In this document: in pieces, positions 23,764 through 36,024 of the stretch
How the letters are laid out: each line of letters begins with the position of its first letter
Position numbering within the stretch: the stretch's first letter is position 1
NCBI GenBank assembly: GCA_027886175.1
Contig: JAJNNQ010000075.1
Location: 60,094,001-60,158,000 of the forward strand
Length of the DNA stretch: 64,000 nt
Direction: 5' to 3'
From: Phylloscopus collybita
Taxonomy: Eukaryota > Chordata > Aves > Passeriformes > Phylloscopidae
Notes under the pieces: model-generated
Seen by the model: the letters and a program-made list of their open reading frames with translations, nothing else
The model's database searches: none
What the model was told of the DNA's origin: nothing
Made by a program: the position numbers and the translations under genes

Positions 23764-26700
23764 GTTGTTTTCAAATTTAAACTGTTACCTTTTTTGCCTA
23801 CACTGAGTACTACTAAAAAAAGCTAAGAGGTGCAGCTCTCAGCTCTTACAAATTGCATATTCAAATTAGAAAGGTTTTAGATGGTTGCAGGTGTAATGGT
23901 GACACTGAAAATACATTGCCTTTTTGCCTTCTCATTTTTAAGCATTACCCTTTCCAACTGACAAAGACTTCTGAAACTGAGTAAATGCTTATTGTAAGCC
24001 TTAGGAATATATGTTAAATATTTTGAAAACATTTAGCCAAAAACAGAAAACCTGAAAATACTAATTTCGTGTGATATTTCCAGTGTGATTCAATCCCTTT
24101 AATGTATTTTCTGTAACATTATTAGATGGTCCCGCTATTGTTTATATGTGCGTGAAATTGTGTGAAATTAAAATTCTGCAGGTTTTTATACGGTATTAGT
24201 TTATCACAATGTATCCTTAATACAATTTTTATAGGTTTTTGTTCAGCCTGAGGGCTTAAGTCTGCCCCAAATACATTATTCTTTTTATTTTATGTTTTCC
24301 GTCTTTTCTCTGTCTTATTTTTCTATTTTTATCTTCCATTGTTTATTTTAGAATATTCCTTCTGTTGCTTTTCTGTTTGGAGTGTCTGTTTCACCATAAA
24401 GACAATTGCAGGCAATTCTTTGATATCCAGACTGGCCTTAAGGACATACTAGTAATTGAAGGAAACATTGGCAAGTCAGCTTCTTGGCCTCCCCTTTCAC
24501 CTCTTAAACTGCCCCAGTCTCCCACTGCTCAGGATTGTGGCTCCTGCAATGTTCATGGTGCCTCTTCCTTCGGCTTGGAGCAGCAAGAACCTTGAGTGGA
24601 AGGAGTCAGGGAATTGTGCATGACACAGAGCACTAGGAACCAACTTTCCTCTGCCTTCCCTGGGAGCCAGAGCTGCCTGGTGCTGGTGCTCTGTGCCTCA
24701 GAGCAAAGGGAGGGTGGTTTCCTGGGAGAAGGAATGCCATCATGCAGCACTTTGAGATGTGCTGCAAAGAAAGCTTTGCTGGGCAGTAACCTCTCTGTTT
24801 CAAGTCCACAACGAGGCTGTTCCTTGTGTAACTTAGTGCAGGGAAGCTGGAAGGGAGCTGGAAGAGGCTGGTCTGTACTGGGGGAGGAGGTGTGTCTGCT
24901 CACAAAATTCCTTCTGTAATGCCAGACCTCTCTCTTGCCAAATGCAGCAATCTGCATGGTGCTGCTGGGCTCCAGAACATGACGGGAGGAAGGGATTCAA
25001 TGGTTTCACTGCTTTCACAGCATTGAAGAATTGAGAGTAAGGGAGTCTAACAGAAAGACTACTTGCTCTCACCAGCCTTTTTACCATACGTGTTCTGTGA
25101 AGGGCCAGCCTGAGAAATATTTTCCCATGTCATCTTCACCTCCTTATTATTTTTTTTTTCTTTATTGATAGTACATCTGAAAAACCTCAGCCTGTGCAAA
25201 AGGGAACATATAGTGTGACAGAACTACCAAAAAGAAGAGGAATAACTTTCTCCACCTCCCTGTGTCACTGTTTTTGAAGTGGTAATAGCAGCTTTTCCTG
25301 GAACATAAAGAGGAAGAGCTGGCAAGGACATGAGGCTCTGTCAGAAGCCTGGCAGGAATTAAGCAAGCTTCCTTAGTTGTTTTTGTATTTTTGTGTTCTC
25401 TTCAAGTGTGCTTTCCATGGACCCAGCAAAAATACTGCACTGATCTCACTGGGCATTAGTTATTGGTGAAGTAATTTGAGAACCTTTGGGAAAAGATGTT
25501 TCTTTTATTTACTTATTCCGTTGTTGTTACCTTTGAAAAAGAAGTTGTTGTGGTTTCACAGCTTTGAATAGGTTTTTTTTATTTCTGTAGGAATACCTTG
25601 TGGGAAATGTAGCAAATGGACAGAGGATTGCAAAAGTGTTTTAAAATACAGAGCACAGACATTGCTTCTCTCTCCCCCAAAACTGTTTCAAGCTGTACAT
25701 TAGCCTATGGGTACAGTTCTCTGACTATATTTTCTGATATAATAAAGTAGGCTGAAAAAATCCTTAAACACATAGGGTCCAGATGCATTATTGCAAAGTT
25801 GAGTTGTTTAGTACAGCGTGGCTCTTGCCACTTAGTGACTTGAAAGACACTAAGTAAGTCGGTAATTGATTTTACATTCATGGATATTGGATGACCCCCC
25901 CTGCTTGGGGAGCAGAGAAGTTTTCATAATTGACCTTTGGATAATCTGATGGCCTTAAGGGAAAAAACCAAAAATACATGGTCAGGTGGAATTGGTCTTG
26001 CCAATTTAAACTTTGGTGGTGAAAATTCATTAAACACCAATCTGTTATATTTTTGGCTTTCTGAATAATCCATCTGTTCACTTATGTTGAACTGTATCTA
26101 CTTAAGATGTGACCAAAATCTGATTTTGGTTTCTTTGCTGTAATCTCTTGTGGTGTAAGAGCACTCTCAGGTGCCTTTTGGACCCCACACACTTGCAAGG
26201 TGAAGAGTGGATTGGATTGCCCTGTCCAGTGTTTCTTGCACAGTCCAAGGATTAGTGGATCTTTCAGAGTGTGATGGAGTCGGACCAGTTGGACAAAGCA
26301 TTAGGTTAATGCTTGGGGCATTTTGGATGCACTGACTTGAGGAAATTTAGTATCTGGGTTACAGTAGCCTCTGGCTGTAATATTTAGTTGATGCTACTGC
26401 AAGAAAAATACCCCTTTTCTAATTTTTTCTTTTTTAATTCCCCCTGTGATGGAAAATCTGTCCTGAGCTGATTTTAGCATTACATGGAGGTAAAGATTCA
26501 TAGTAGTTTGCAGTTATCACTGTGCCACAGAGTGATAAGGCTGCTTTCAAGCATCAGTAATGGAAATATTGATGTTTTTCCATTCCTGTAAGTAGAGTTC
26601 ATGTGCGAAATGAATGTGGAGCTTTGACATGTGCATAGTAATCCCCCCCTCCCAGGAATGTATACCAGTGCCTATAATGTTGCACAAGTTGATGCTTTAG

Positions 26701-29700
26701 ATGGGTTTGGATATAAAGAGCCACTTTGTTATATATTGCCCAACATACCACACATAGATTATATAAATTTCACAGATTGTAATGTTATACTCTTATTTTA
26801 AGGTTAGTAGAGTACTTGAAACAAGAGGCAATAAAATTAAATCTTCCAAGCCCAGAATGCTGCCTCTTGCATCAAGATGGTGTTCGGTTGCTAAATGTGT
26901 TTTTCCCCAGACAGGGAGTGCATCTGCAGATTCTGCAAGGCCCATTTGTTTCAGCCTGAGCACAGTCCTCTGTTGACACTTGCTGTGAAATACCATAGCC
27001 TGGTTCACCTTCTGTGCTGCCGAGTTCTTGTAGCTTTATCTTCTTCGTTTATTCATTATTAAACGCATGCTTTCTGCTTGACAAGTGCTATAAAATCCCT
27101 TTCACTGTGGCTGAACCCAGGAACCTCTGCTGAGAGTCTAGAAGGGTTATAATTTTTTTCTTTTTAAATTCAAATATATGCATTCTTACTTTATACTGAA
27201 GTGCTCTTCAGACCAGACTCTTTAACAGGGTGGTAGATAGTCCCTGTCCTTTTCTTTAAGCCATGTAGTCATGGAAAGATAAATGGTAGATATTTCCAGA
27301 TTCCTACTGGAAACAGAAACGAGAGTATCTCATGCATTGGAAAAAGATTTCCAGAGGTCTGATAGTATATTAGCTCTACATGAAAATTTATCTTCATACT
27401 GTAGTTTGTGTCTTGTTATTCCATTTCTCTGTACTGATGTAGCTGGAATGCAGCCCCCATTAAGAACACAGAGCATAAGACTGAAAGGTATGCTTTTCTA
27501 ACATTGGCCACAAGAGTTCTAGATTTCTGAAGCTATATTTTTAAATTAACTGAGTGTAAACATGCAGTGTTGAAGTTTTTTAGGTTATTTGAAGTTTTAT
27601 GATTATTTGAGAACAACAGCCAAATGTGGGCTTTGGGTTTCTTTCCTAAGCTGTATCTTACATAAGCACTGTTTTGTCTTTCAGTTCTTATTAGGCGTGT
27701 TCTGACTTGTTTTTATTACTTTATATTTTATGTGTCCTTTCTTAAATGAGCATTCCAATATTTGGGAACTGTAGGCATACCTGATACTAATCCAGGTTAG
27801 TAAAACCTGACACTAGGTTTTCCTTCAAAGGGAGAATAACAGAGTTAACCTCTTGAACTTGGTTTGATAAGAAGGTATCTTTCCAAATACAGGCCTTTTG
27901 CTTCTGATTCTTCTCAAAAAGTATAGCCATGGCAGATTTTTAGGTCAGTTTTGACCTGTGTGTATTTACTTGTTTGCTTTGAAAATAATCAGTTTGGGAC
28001 TGTAAGTTTCCTTTTATGTCAATTCATCTCTTGAGTCGAGAGGTAGCCTCAGGATTTCTCCTACAGTTGGACGTAACACCAGCAGTGACCTGGGACAGCA
28101 GTGGAAGAGCTGACTCTTCCCCTAGAAAAGAACAAAGAAGCAGATGGGAGACTGTCTGAAGGATATTTGAAAGCAAGGGCAGGGAGAGTGAGATCAAGGC
28201 CAGAGGAATTGCTCAGACTGCTGAGTGTGCCTTCTTTTTGCTCTCTCTACTTGACAAACCACAGCTGTGAACCTTGTCCCTGTCCCTGCAGCAGAAGACC
28301 TTTAAGTAAAGGCACAAGTTTGTTTTTTTTTTCTCAGAGCACAGGTCAATTAGGGTTTATCTAATTGGGTGAAGAGAGGCTGAGAAGAAAACAAAGGAGG
28401 CTTTGGGGAACTCAGTCTAAATGCTGAGTATTTCTTAACACTCACATTATTAGTAAAGAAACCCAAGAAATTGAACCATCCCACACCTCAGACTTTTGGG
28501 TTTTGTCTAGTGTCATCTTAGCAGTCTCACAGCTTCACTCTTGCTTGGCCAAGGGGCAGCTGTGTGTTTGCTCCAAGCCCTACAGGTGCTGAAATAGGTG
28601 TCAGGTAGCCACAGGCATGGCAGGTGGTGTGCAAGGCTCCTCAAAATGCTGGCTGCTAGAAACCAGTTCCTCCTGACTCATAGGCTCTTGGTCTCCCACT
28701 CAGTGTTGCAGTGGTAGGACAGTTCCCTCTGGGTCATAGCATCTCCTCAGAGGAGAGGTGCTGGATTCCAGGATCATTGTGCTGCTGATGGTCGTGGCCT
28801 TTGATAGACCTGGAGTCAGTACTGGTTTGGTTTAGCTCCAGATGTACCACTACCCCTTTTTGCTAAGGAGTGCTGGTTCAGTGCCAAAAGTGTGGTTATC
28901 AGGTGAACACTCTTTTCAGTACTGCTGGATCTGCTGAAATGCTTAAGTTTCCAAGACATAGGGTCAAACGTTCCTTTGTTTTTAGAGCCACAAAAAGTGT
29001 GGGAGTTATGGGACCACTAATTGGAACCAAGTGTGTCATCAGCAATGAATGAGTAATTGGATAAATTTACACCCTTACCTCCTCCATGTGGTCATATGTT
29101 TACAAAAATGCCATGGTGTTTGTTTTTAGGTGGATTTAACACCATTCCTTGAAAAATCTCAGGCAGATGTGCAGAGCTCTTTCAGCACTCGCTGTTCAGA
29201 GGCTTGAATCTGTCTTACTGGGTATTTTTTGAATGTTTATTCCACACCCAAACTTGCAGACACTGGAAATATTTCTGTTGTGAATATTAATGTTTGCCTT
29301 CTGTGAATACTTATGGGACAAAGCCCCACTATCATTTCTGTGGGCGCTTTTTCAGTAAACTTTGTTTCTCAAACATTTTTGGAAACAAGTGTTCTCTCAC
29401 TTGTGTGAGAACATTAACCTGCAGCTGCTGGTGCTTGCTGGGAACAGTGTGTGGTTGTTGGCTTAGCCTTCCCCTCTAAAAACTGCCTTGCCGAGGTATC
29501 CACTGCTTTTGTTCTTTCTGGCTTTTGTGATTTTTTTGAGAATGATTGTGAACAAATATAAACTTGAAAATATTCTCCCTCCCCCCGCCCCCCCCCTTTA
29601 TTTTTTCTTTTTTGGCCCTTTTGGTATCTGCCAAGATAACATTGTATCAGAGTACACAGGATGGCATTGACTCCCAGTTGCACTGCATTTTAGCTGCTGT

Positions 29701-32700
29701 GTTTATTGGTGAAGAGTTAGAAAGTTGGGATCTGGCAGCTTCTAGTGACAGAAAGCCAGAAGGAAAATCTGTTACCTCAGGTCCTATTGACAGTCTTGTC
29801 TGCTCATTTCTTTAGATTTACTGGTAATAAAAATCTGAACAGCAGCTTGAAGCAGTATATTGATAACTGAGTGAATGTTAAGTAGGATTATTTAATAGCA
29901 TTACATACTGAGGTGCAGATGTATGAAAACCTCCAGGCAGCAGCATCCAGTAATCAAGTGGAGCTGTCATCCATTACGGTCATCACATAAATCATCTTGC
30001 ACCCATTCATGCCCAGTCTGTACCTTGGGTCTTCCCCCCACGTCCCCAGACCAAGACAAATCAAATCAATATCGTTTATTTTTTCCCACCAAATTAAAAA
30101 GGTGATTATTTGCATGGAGTGAGGGGAATGGTCTAACGACAGGAGAATAAGGTCTTGAATCCTGGACTTAAAAATGTCAGGTTTCAGCAGCTCTCTGTCT
30201 TCATAAGAAGGCAGGCCCTTTTGAAAAGGTACCCTTTTGGAAAGGCTCCCCTTTGCAGCTGGGAAAGCACACATTGAGCAAAAACACAATTTGAATTGGG
30301 CTTGACAAACCAAAGCTTTTTTAAAAATTTAATTTTCTTCCAACATCATCTCTATCTGCTGATTATCTAAGTTATTGCAGCGTAGTTTTGATGCTTTCCA
30401 GTTTGTGCTTTCCAGTGAATCCCATGTGACAAGCTCTCCTGGGCAAGTGTTTTCTTAGCAGGGCAAGTTGGTGTCCTTGAACACTAATAAGCTGTGGTGT
30501 TCTGGAAACTTTGGGGCAGACATAGCCACTGACTCAGGCAAATAAATAACAATCTGCAGTTAAAAATTTCTCTTACACTAATATAAGCTACCCTTTTGCT
30601 TTCAAAATGCTTATTTTTTATGAGGTATATGTACTTCGCTAGTACATTATAGCAGACTATTGCAGTATATTATCAAAGAAAAAACCTACTAGAAGGAAAT
30701 TGTCTCAGTGTCTCTAACTATAGATAATATCACCTGTAACTGAGATGTAAAGCTCTCCTCTGAAGGAAAACCCTAGGCAGGGAGATTAATTGTAAATAGG
30801 GAAAAACATATAATGAGGCAGAAAAAGTATTTAACAGATTTAATAAATACACAGTATGCAAGGGTATGAGAAAATATTTACAGTATTACAGGTCTGCTAA
30901 TTTTTCAAATCATCTTGAAAATACACAAGTGCAGCTGTTCTTGTTAATGTGAAAGGATGCTGCCTATGAAAATCTGAGTCTGGTAGGGGGTGGGTCAGAT
31001 CCTTGCAACTAAAAAATCTTGAGGACATTGAATGGTGACATTAATATCTGGTTTGATGGAGTTGTGTACAGATTTGAGATAGACTTCAGGAAAGTGTGTT
31101 AGGATTTGGGAACCATCCCTAAGTATTTATCTAATTGTGATTAGTGAGCCTGAAAACCAGATATCTTTGCTAAAAGACTAGTTTGAAAACAATGTTGCAG
31201 CTTTTAAAAAAGAGCTATTGCTCTTTAATAGTTAAATAGTGGAGATGAGCCATATAAATTGCCAGAGAAACTGGAGGCTTTTTAACCTCTTAGACCCAGT
31301 TTGATTTTGGGATTGATTCCTATAATGCAAGAGGTCTAGGATAGAGACTACCTCTCTGTGTAGTTCAGCAGAAAGAAAAGACACTATTTACATGGTCAGG
31401 TTGGCCTTTGCTGTGGAGTGAGAATGTTGAATGACCATGTCAAATGACAACAATGAAAGACCACGCTGAGTCCTCTTCAAGTGATTAATTTCATTGCACT
31501 TCTCAGTTGTCTGAGTGTGTAGTGAATAAACTGATTGACCTTCTTGATCTTGTATGAAAAGATTGTCTAGTTAGGACTTGCTAGATGTAAGACAGGATCA
31601 AATTTTGACTCACTCACACCCTTACACAGAGGGATATGTGGTACAATCCTTTCTCTAGAAGTTAACTAGTCTCCATTTAGAAGATCATTAGTGTTAAAAA
31701 TGCATTTGAAAAATTTTCTAGTAACTTTGAGAAGTCATAATACTATCAGAATTTTACTGCTAAGCTGAGTGAGTTAAACCAAATTCCCTGGGCTTTGTGA
31801 TAGTTTTATTTTTATTTATTCTAGTGAAGGAAATGCTTCACTTGGTTTGTTTTCCTTTGTAGAGAAGTCCACTGATCCCTTGAAAACTTGATACCATAGT
31901 TATTAAGTTTCCTTCTCTGAAGAACTCTTCCCTTTCTGCTTTTCATTTTCTGAGTGCTCTGTCCCTTCAAGCAAGGCATTACACTCAGGTTTATGTCCCC
32001 TTAGTTACAGCATCTTTCCTTTGATAAAGCATTTTATGGAAATGTGGACAGTTGTATCACTGCTAAGGAGAGACCTAATATTTTTGGCATGCTTGGCTTT
32101 TGCAGCTTTTCTTCTCTGTGTTTAACAAAAATACCTGCCACAGATGATTTCTTTGTGATGCCCCACCCTGAATAGAGAGAGGAACAACCTATGGATGTTT
32201 TGAGGGAATAAACCCATAGCAACAACTTTAAACCTTCTCTCTACCCTGGAATTTCCTTTATCATTTAATATCCTAGCTGTAGGCGAGGCACCAAGCTCTT
32301 TGTGGTGAGATTTCATGTTTCACTGGAGAAGAGGAGATGAAAAGGCTTTCCAGGTAGAGATCAACTGCCCATTACTGTGGTCTGCTGTGTTTTCCTGAGT
32401 GAGCTGCTGTGATGAGTGGAGTGACAGGCAGTGAGTAAGCTGAGCAGACTCGGGCTGCTGCAGGGCAGTTATACCTGTTAGTGCAGACAGAAGCCAGGTA
32501 TCAAATCAAAGTGTGGTGTAATAGCTTATTAGCTATAGCTAGCGGGCTTGGTGGTGCCAAGAAGGAAAAAGCAGATGGAAACGCTCAAATGCATTTCCTC
32601 CCTCCCCTTTCCTGTCTCTTGGATCTTTTATTTCAGTCAGTAATGGAAATCTGTGCTCTGAGTTTTGAATGAAGGGCTTACACTGCACTAGTGTTAAGTA

Positions 32701-35700
32701 CTTAATGAGCCTCATTTCTCAAAGATCTTGCAGTGTGCCTCAGTTAACCCAGCTGCTTTTTTTAGGAGTACTTGTTTTGGCAGAGGCTTTTCTATGTGTA
32801 TGAAGAATGCACAAATAAACCGTTGTGCAATTTGCAATTAAAAATGAGGTTATAGGGAATGGAAGGTTTTAAAACTAGGAGATCAGAGGCTGCAGAGCCA
32901 AGGAAAACAATTGCCCAGCATCACTCTGTAAACCCCAGTCTCAACAAGATCTGTGTGTCTGCCTTGCCTGCTGAAGAAAATAGAAATGTGAGTCCATGCT
33001 GGGGAAGTCCTGCTGTGCTTGTGAGGATCAGGTCCTGGCAAAGGGAGAAGTAACCTAAGGAGGCCAGGAACTCATTTGTGGGTTTTTTTTTCCTTTTCCC
33101 TCTCTGAGGAATAATTGCAGTATGGCAGAATTCTGCAGAACATGTGCAGTGATAGTGGTTAGGATTATTGAGGCTAAAATGAGTGACACTAGCAACTCGG
33201 GAAGTGTGTACTTCCAGAGAGTGTTTGAAAGGATACAGAGATGCAAATCTAGAGCTCATCCACAGCTGTGGAGTTGTTTCAATTCATAGACATCAGTGGT
33301 TAGCCATAAGAGTAGCTGTGCTGAGGTTTATCTTTATGCTAAACTCACATTTCTGCATTGATTAGAAATGTTAGATTTAAGAAGGAGTAGTTTGGTCTGA
33401 TGCAAATTTTATTTAGGATGGAAAGGGAAGAAGGGCTGTTGCCTGGGTAATTGCATCACATCAGCAGTTTCAGTGACAGCTTGGTATTGGCTAAAATTCC
33501 AATTATAAGTGTGGTTTTAACGATAGACCTGTGTTTTTCTTCTTCCTTTTGTTGTAGAGGACTTGAACAGTTGTCTCCTGGATGTGTTGGTTTAAAAATA
33601 CTTTACCTTTTAAAAGTACCCTCCACATCAAAGCAGGCATAGTTAAAGAGCTTAAAAATGTTAGCTGGGGTTACACAAACAATTGCCTGAATTGCTGGAG
33701 TTCCAATATCTGACATACTTGTTACAGCTGGTGTTTGCCTGCATGCCTGCTCTTAGGCTGTGACGAGTCCTGGGTAACCAACGTGCTCTCGTGTGGTGGG
33801 CACACGAGCTTGTCACATGTGCTGCTAAGCTGCTGAGATGTGATACCAGCTGAGGAGCCACCTCTGGACCCGGCTTCTTCAGGTGGTGTTTTAACCTTAC
33901 ATCTCCACCTTAATTAAGAGATCACAGCTCAGTTCATCTCTAGTCTCCTGGGCAAGACAGAATCTGCTGCACAGAATTTAGCTGGCTGAAAGCAAAGGGG
34001 TCATTATTTGAGCTAGTTAAGTAATTGAAGAACAGCTCTGGAACAGGGCCGTGAGCCCCCCTCTGTGACTAGAGAAGGACCAAAGGGGACACCTAGGCTT
34101 CAGCTTGGGCTAAATGCCAAAGTCTTTTAGATGGCTCACACTACACGAAATTATTTTTCACCTTGCTTCCTTGCACTTTGCTTTCATGTTTGTGGAATGG
34201 AAGAGCAGCTTGGCAGTGCCTGGGTTAATAACCATCCTTTTTCCTGAATGGTGTATCCTGCTGGAACGCAGGGTGTTCTTGCTGTGATGGGTTTCCACAA
34301 GTGTGTGGTACTTGGTCATGCTGTTGATCTCTCCATCTGTGCTGCTGTGGCATGCTGTAATTGTAGCTTCTGGTTGTCTTCTGAAGCCTAAAATGGTTTA
34401 TGGGGTTGCCTGCTGTGGGCTGTGGCAGTGCATTTAGCAGATGTTTTGTGGCATCTGCTAGGCACCTTTTCTACTTCCTTGTGATCTTTTAAGTGTCCAG
34501 TGCTGCTGTTTCTCTCTCAGGAAGAGAAGCTGTTGGGAGAAATGTACAGAGGTGTTGTAGAGCAACCCTGAATGACTGTGGAGTTGGTTACTTAAGTTGC
34601 AAGGCTCTCCCTGACCTTTATGAATGGAGACCGTTGATACTATCCTGCTGCAGTAAATTTACAAAATGCAACAAGTGCTTTAGCAGTCCCCTCCCTGTGG
34701 CCAGCAGGGGTGCCTCTTTGTGGTCCAGGCATGGCTGGAGTCCCACCAAGTACTGGAGGAAGGAGGTGTGCTTTTCCCTTTGAGATAAATGCCTCTCATC
34801 AGCTGTCTCCCAATGGCTTTGCTCTTGATACCAGAAATTTTCCCTTTGTTTCTGGAAAGAGTTCTTCCAAAGTCCAAAAATCAGAATTACTTTAAATTAA
34901 ATCAATTAATTTAAAAGACCAGAGGCAAATGCTCTTAAATCAAAAATGTACAGAATAAAGTATTGTCTAATCCATCACCAAAAGCCAGCTGAACTAGGTA
35001 GCAGCCGGGGAGTGTATCACAGGAGCAGTGAAGACAGTTCAGGAAATAACACAAGCCTGTCTTCCTCTCCTCACACAGGAATTTCTTGTTACACTGCTGG
35101 TAACAGGCCTCTCAAAAAGCAGCCTCTGAACTGGTGACTTGCTTTGCTCTGATTTAATATTATCTTGGCAGTTTTTGAAAGTCCAGCTGTGAGTCTACTT
35201 TATTATATTAGCCATGGGATCCTATTCTGTATTCACAGAATGTTTGCTTAAACACAATATCCTGGGAAGGGTAATAATCCATGGTAAATATGATATAGCC
35301 ACTGAATGCCTTATTTCATGGAGCTCCTAGTCTTTCTCCCTTCCCCCAAGAACTCTTAATTATTTTTCTACCCTGTTGATGCAGTTCTCTGTAAACATGT
35401 AGATTTATTTCTGTCTTCCCTCCCTTCTTTCCTACTGCTGTTTGCTGCACTGTGATGTCTGGTCTTAAATGTTAAAAGTTCTTTGGGGTGAGGCAATGTC
35501 TGTATTCAAGCAGGACAGTGGACTCTCACTTCTAAAATGGTTTCTAGGTGCTGCTTGAACATGATCTAAAAAAGAGACAGGTTTAATGACTAGCTATTAA
35601 AATGGCCAAAGCTACTCTTGGAAAAACTCAAAATGTCTGGAATCCAAAGCATTTTTCCTTGTATGAAATTTTCTGGCTGACGTCATCAACAACAAAAAAT

Positions 35701-35738
35701 GTTCCTTGAGCTTTCCTATTGCCTAAGGTGGCTGGTAG

Positions 35739-35776
35739 GTGTGACATTGACAACCACAATGTCACACTCTTGTGGT
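35739..35776. repeat. Overlapping inverted repeats (two alternative hairpins)
   Basis: GTGTGACATT (35739-35748) pairs perfectly with AATGTCACAC (35758-35767) over a 9-base loop. ACCACAA within that loop and right arm (about 35753-35759) also pairs with TTGTGGT (35770-35776), so the two stems exclude each other. Confidence 0.7.
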
Positions 35777-35934
35777 GAACGGGGCCAGCCATGGATGTTT
35801 CAGATGATCAGCGTGTCTGGGTAACTCATTGTCTTTGCTAAGCCAAGTGAGCCGGGCTGCTATGGATGTGCACATTGCCAAGGATGTTGAGGCTAATCAC
35901 AATGCTGGGGAAGAAGTGGAGAGAGTGTGCTGGT

Positions 35935-36024
35935 CCAGGGTGCTGCATACAGGGTGTGAGAGGCATCTCAGCAAAGATACTTTGTCCTGTGACTGAGTGT
36001 GATCTACCAGGGTGCTGCATACAG
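35935..36024. repeat. 18-base direct repeat, 72 bases apart
   Basis: CCAGGGTGCTGCATACAG is present identically at 35935-35952 and 36007-36024. The sequence between is not otherwise repeated, so this is either a decayed tandem duplication or a small target-type duplication. Confidence 0.75.

Noticed and set aside
34698..34716. GGCCAGCAGGGGTGCC, resembling a CTCF core
   Set aside because: The critical GGC after AGGG is disrupted by a T. Weaker than the site at 9061.
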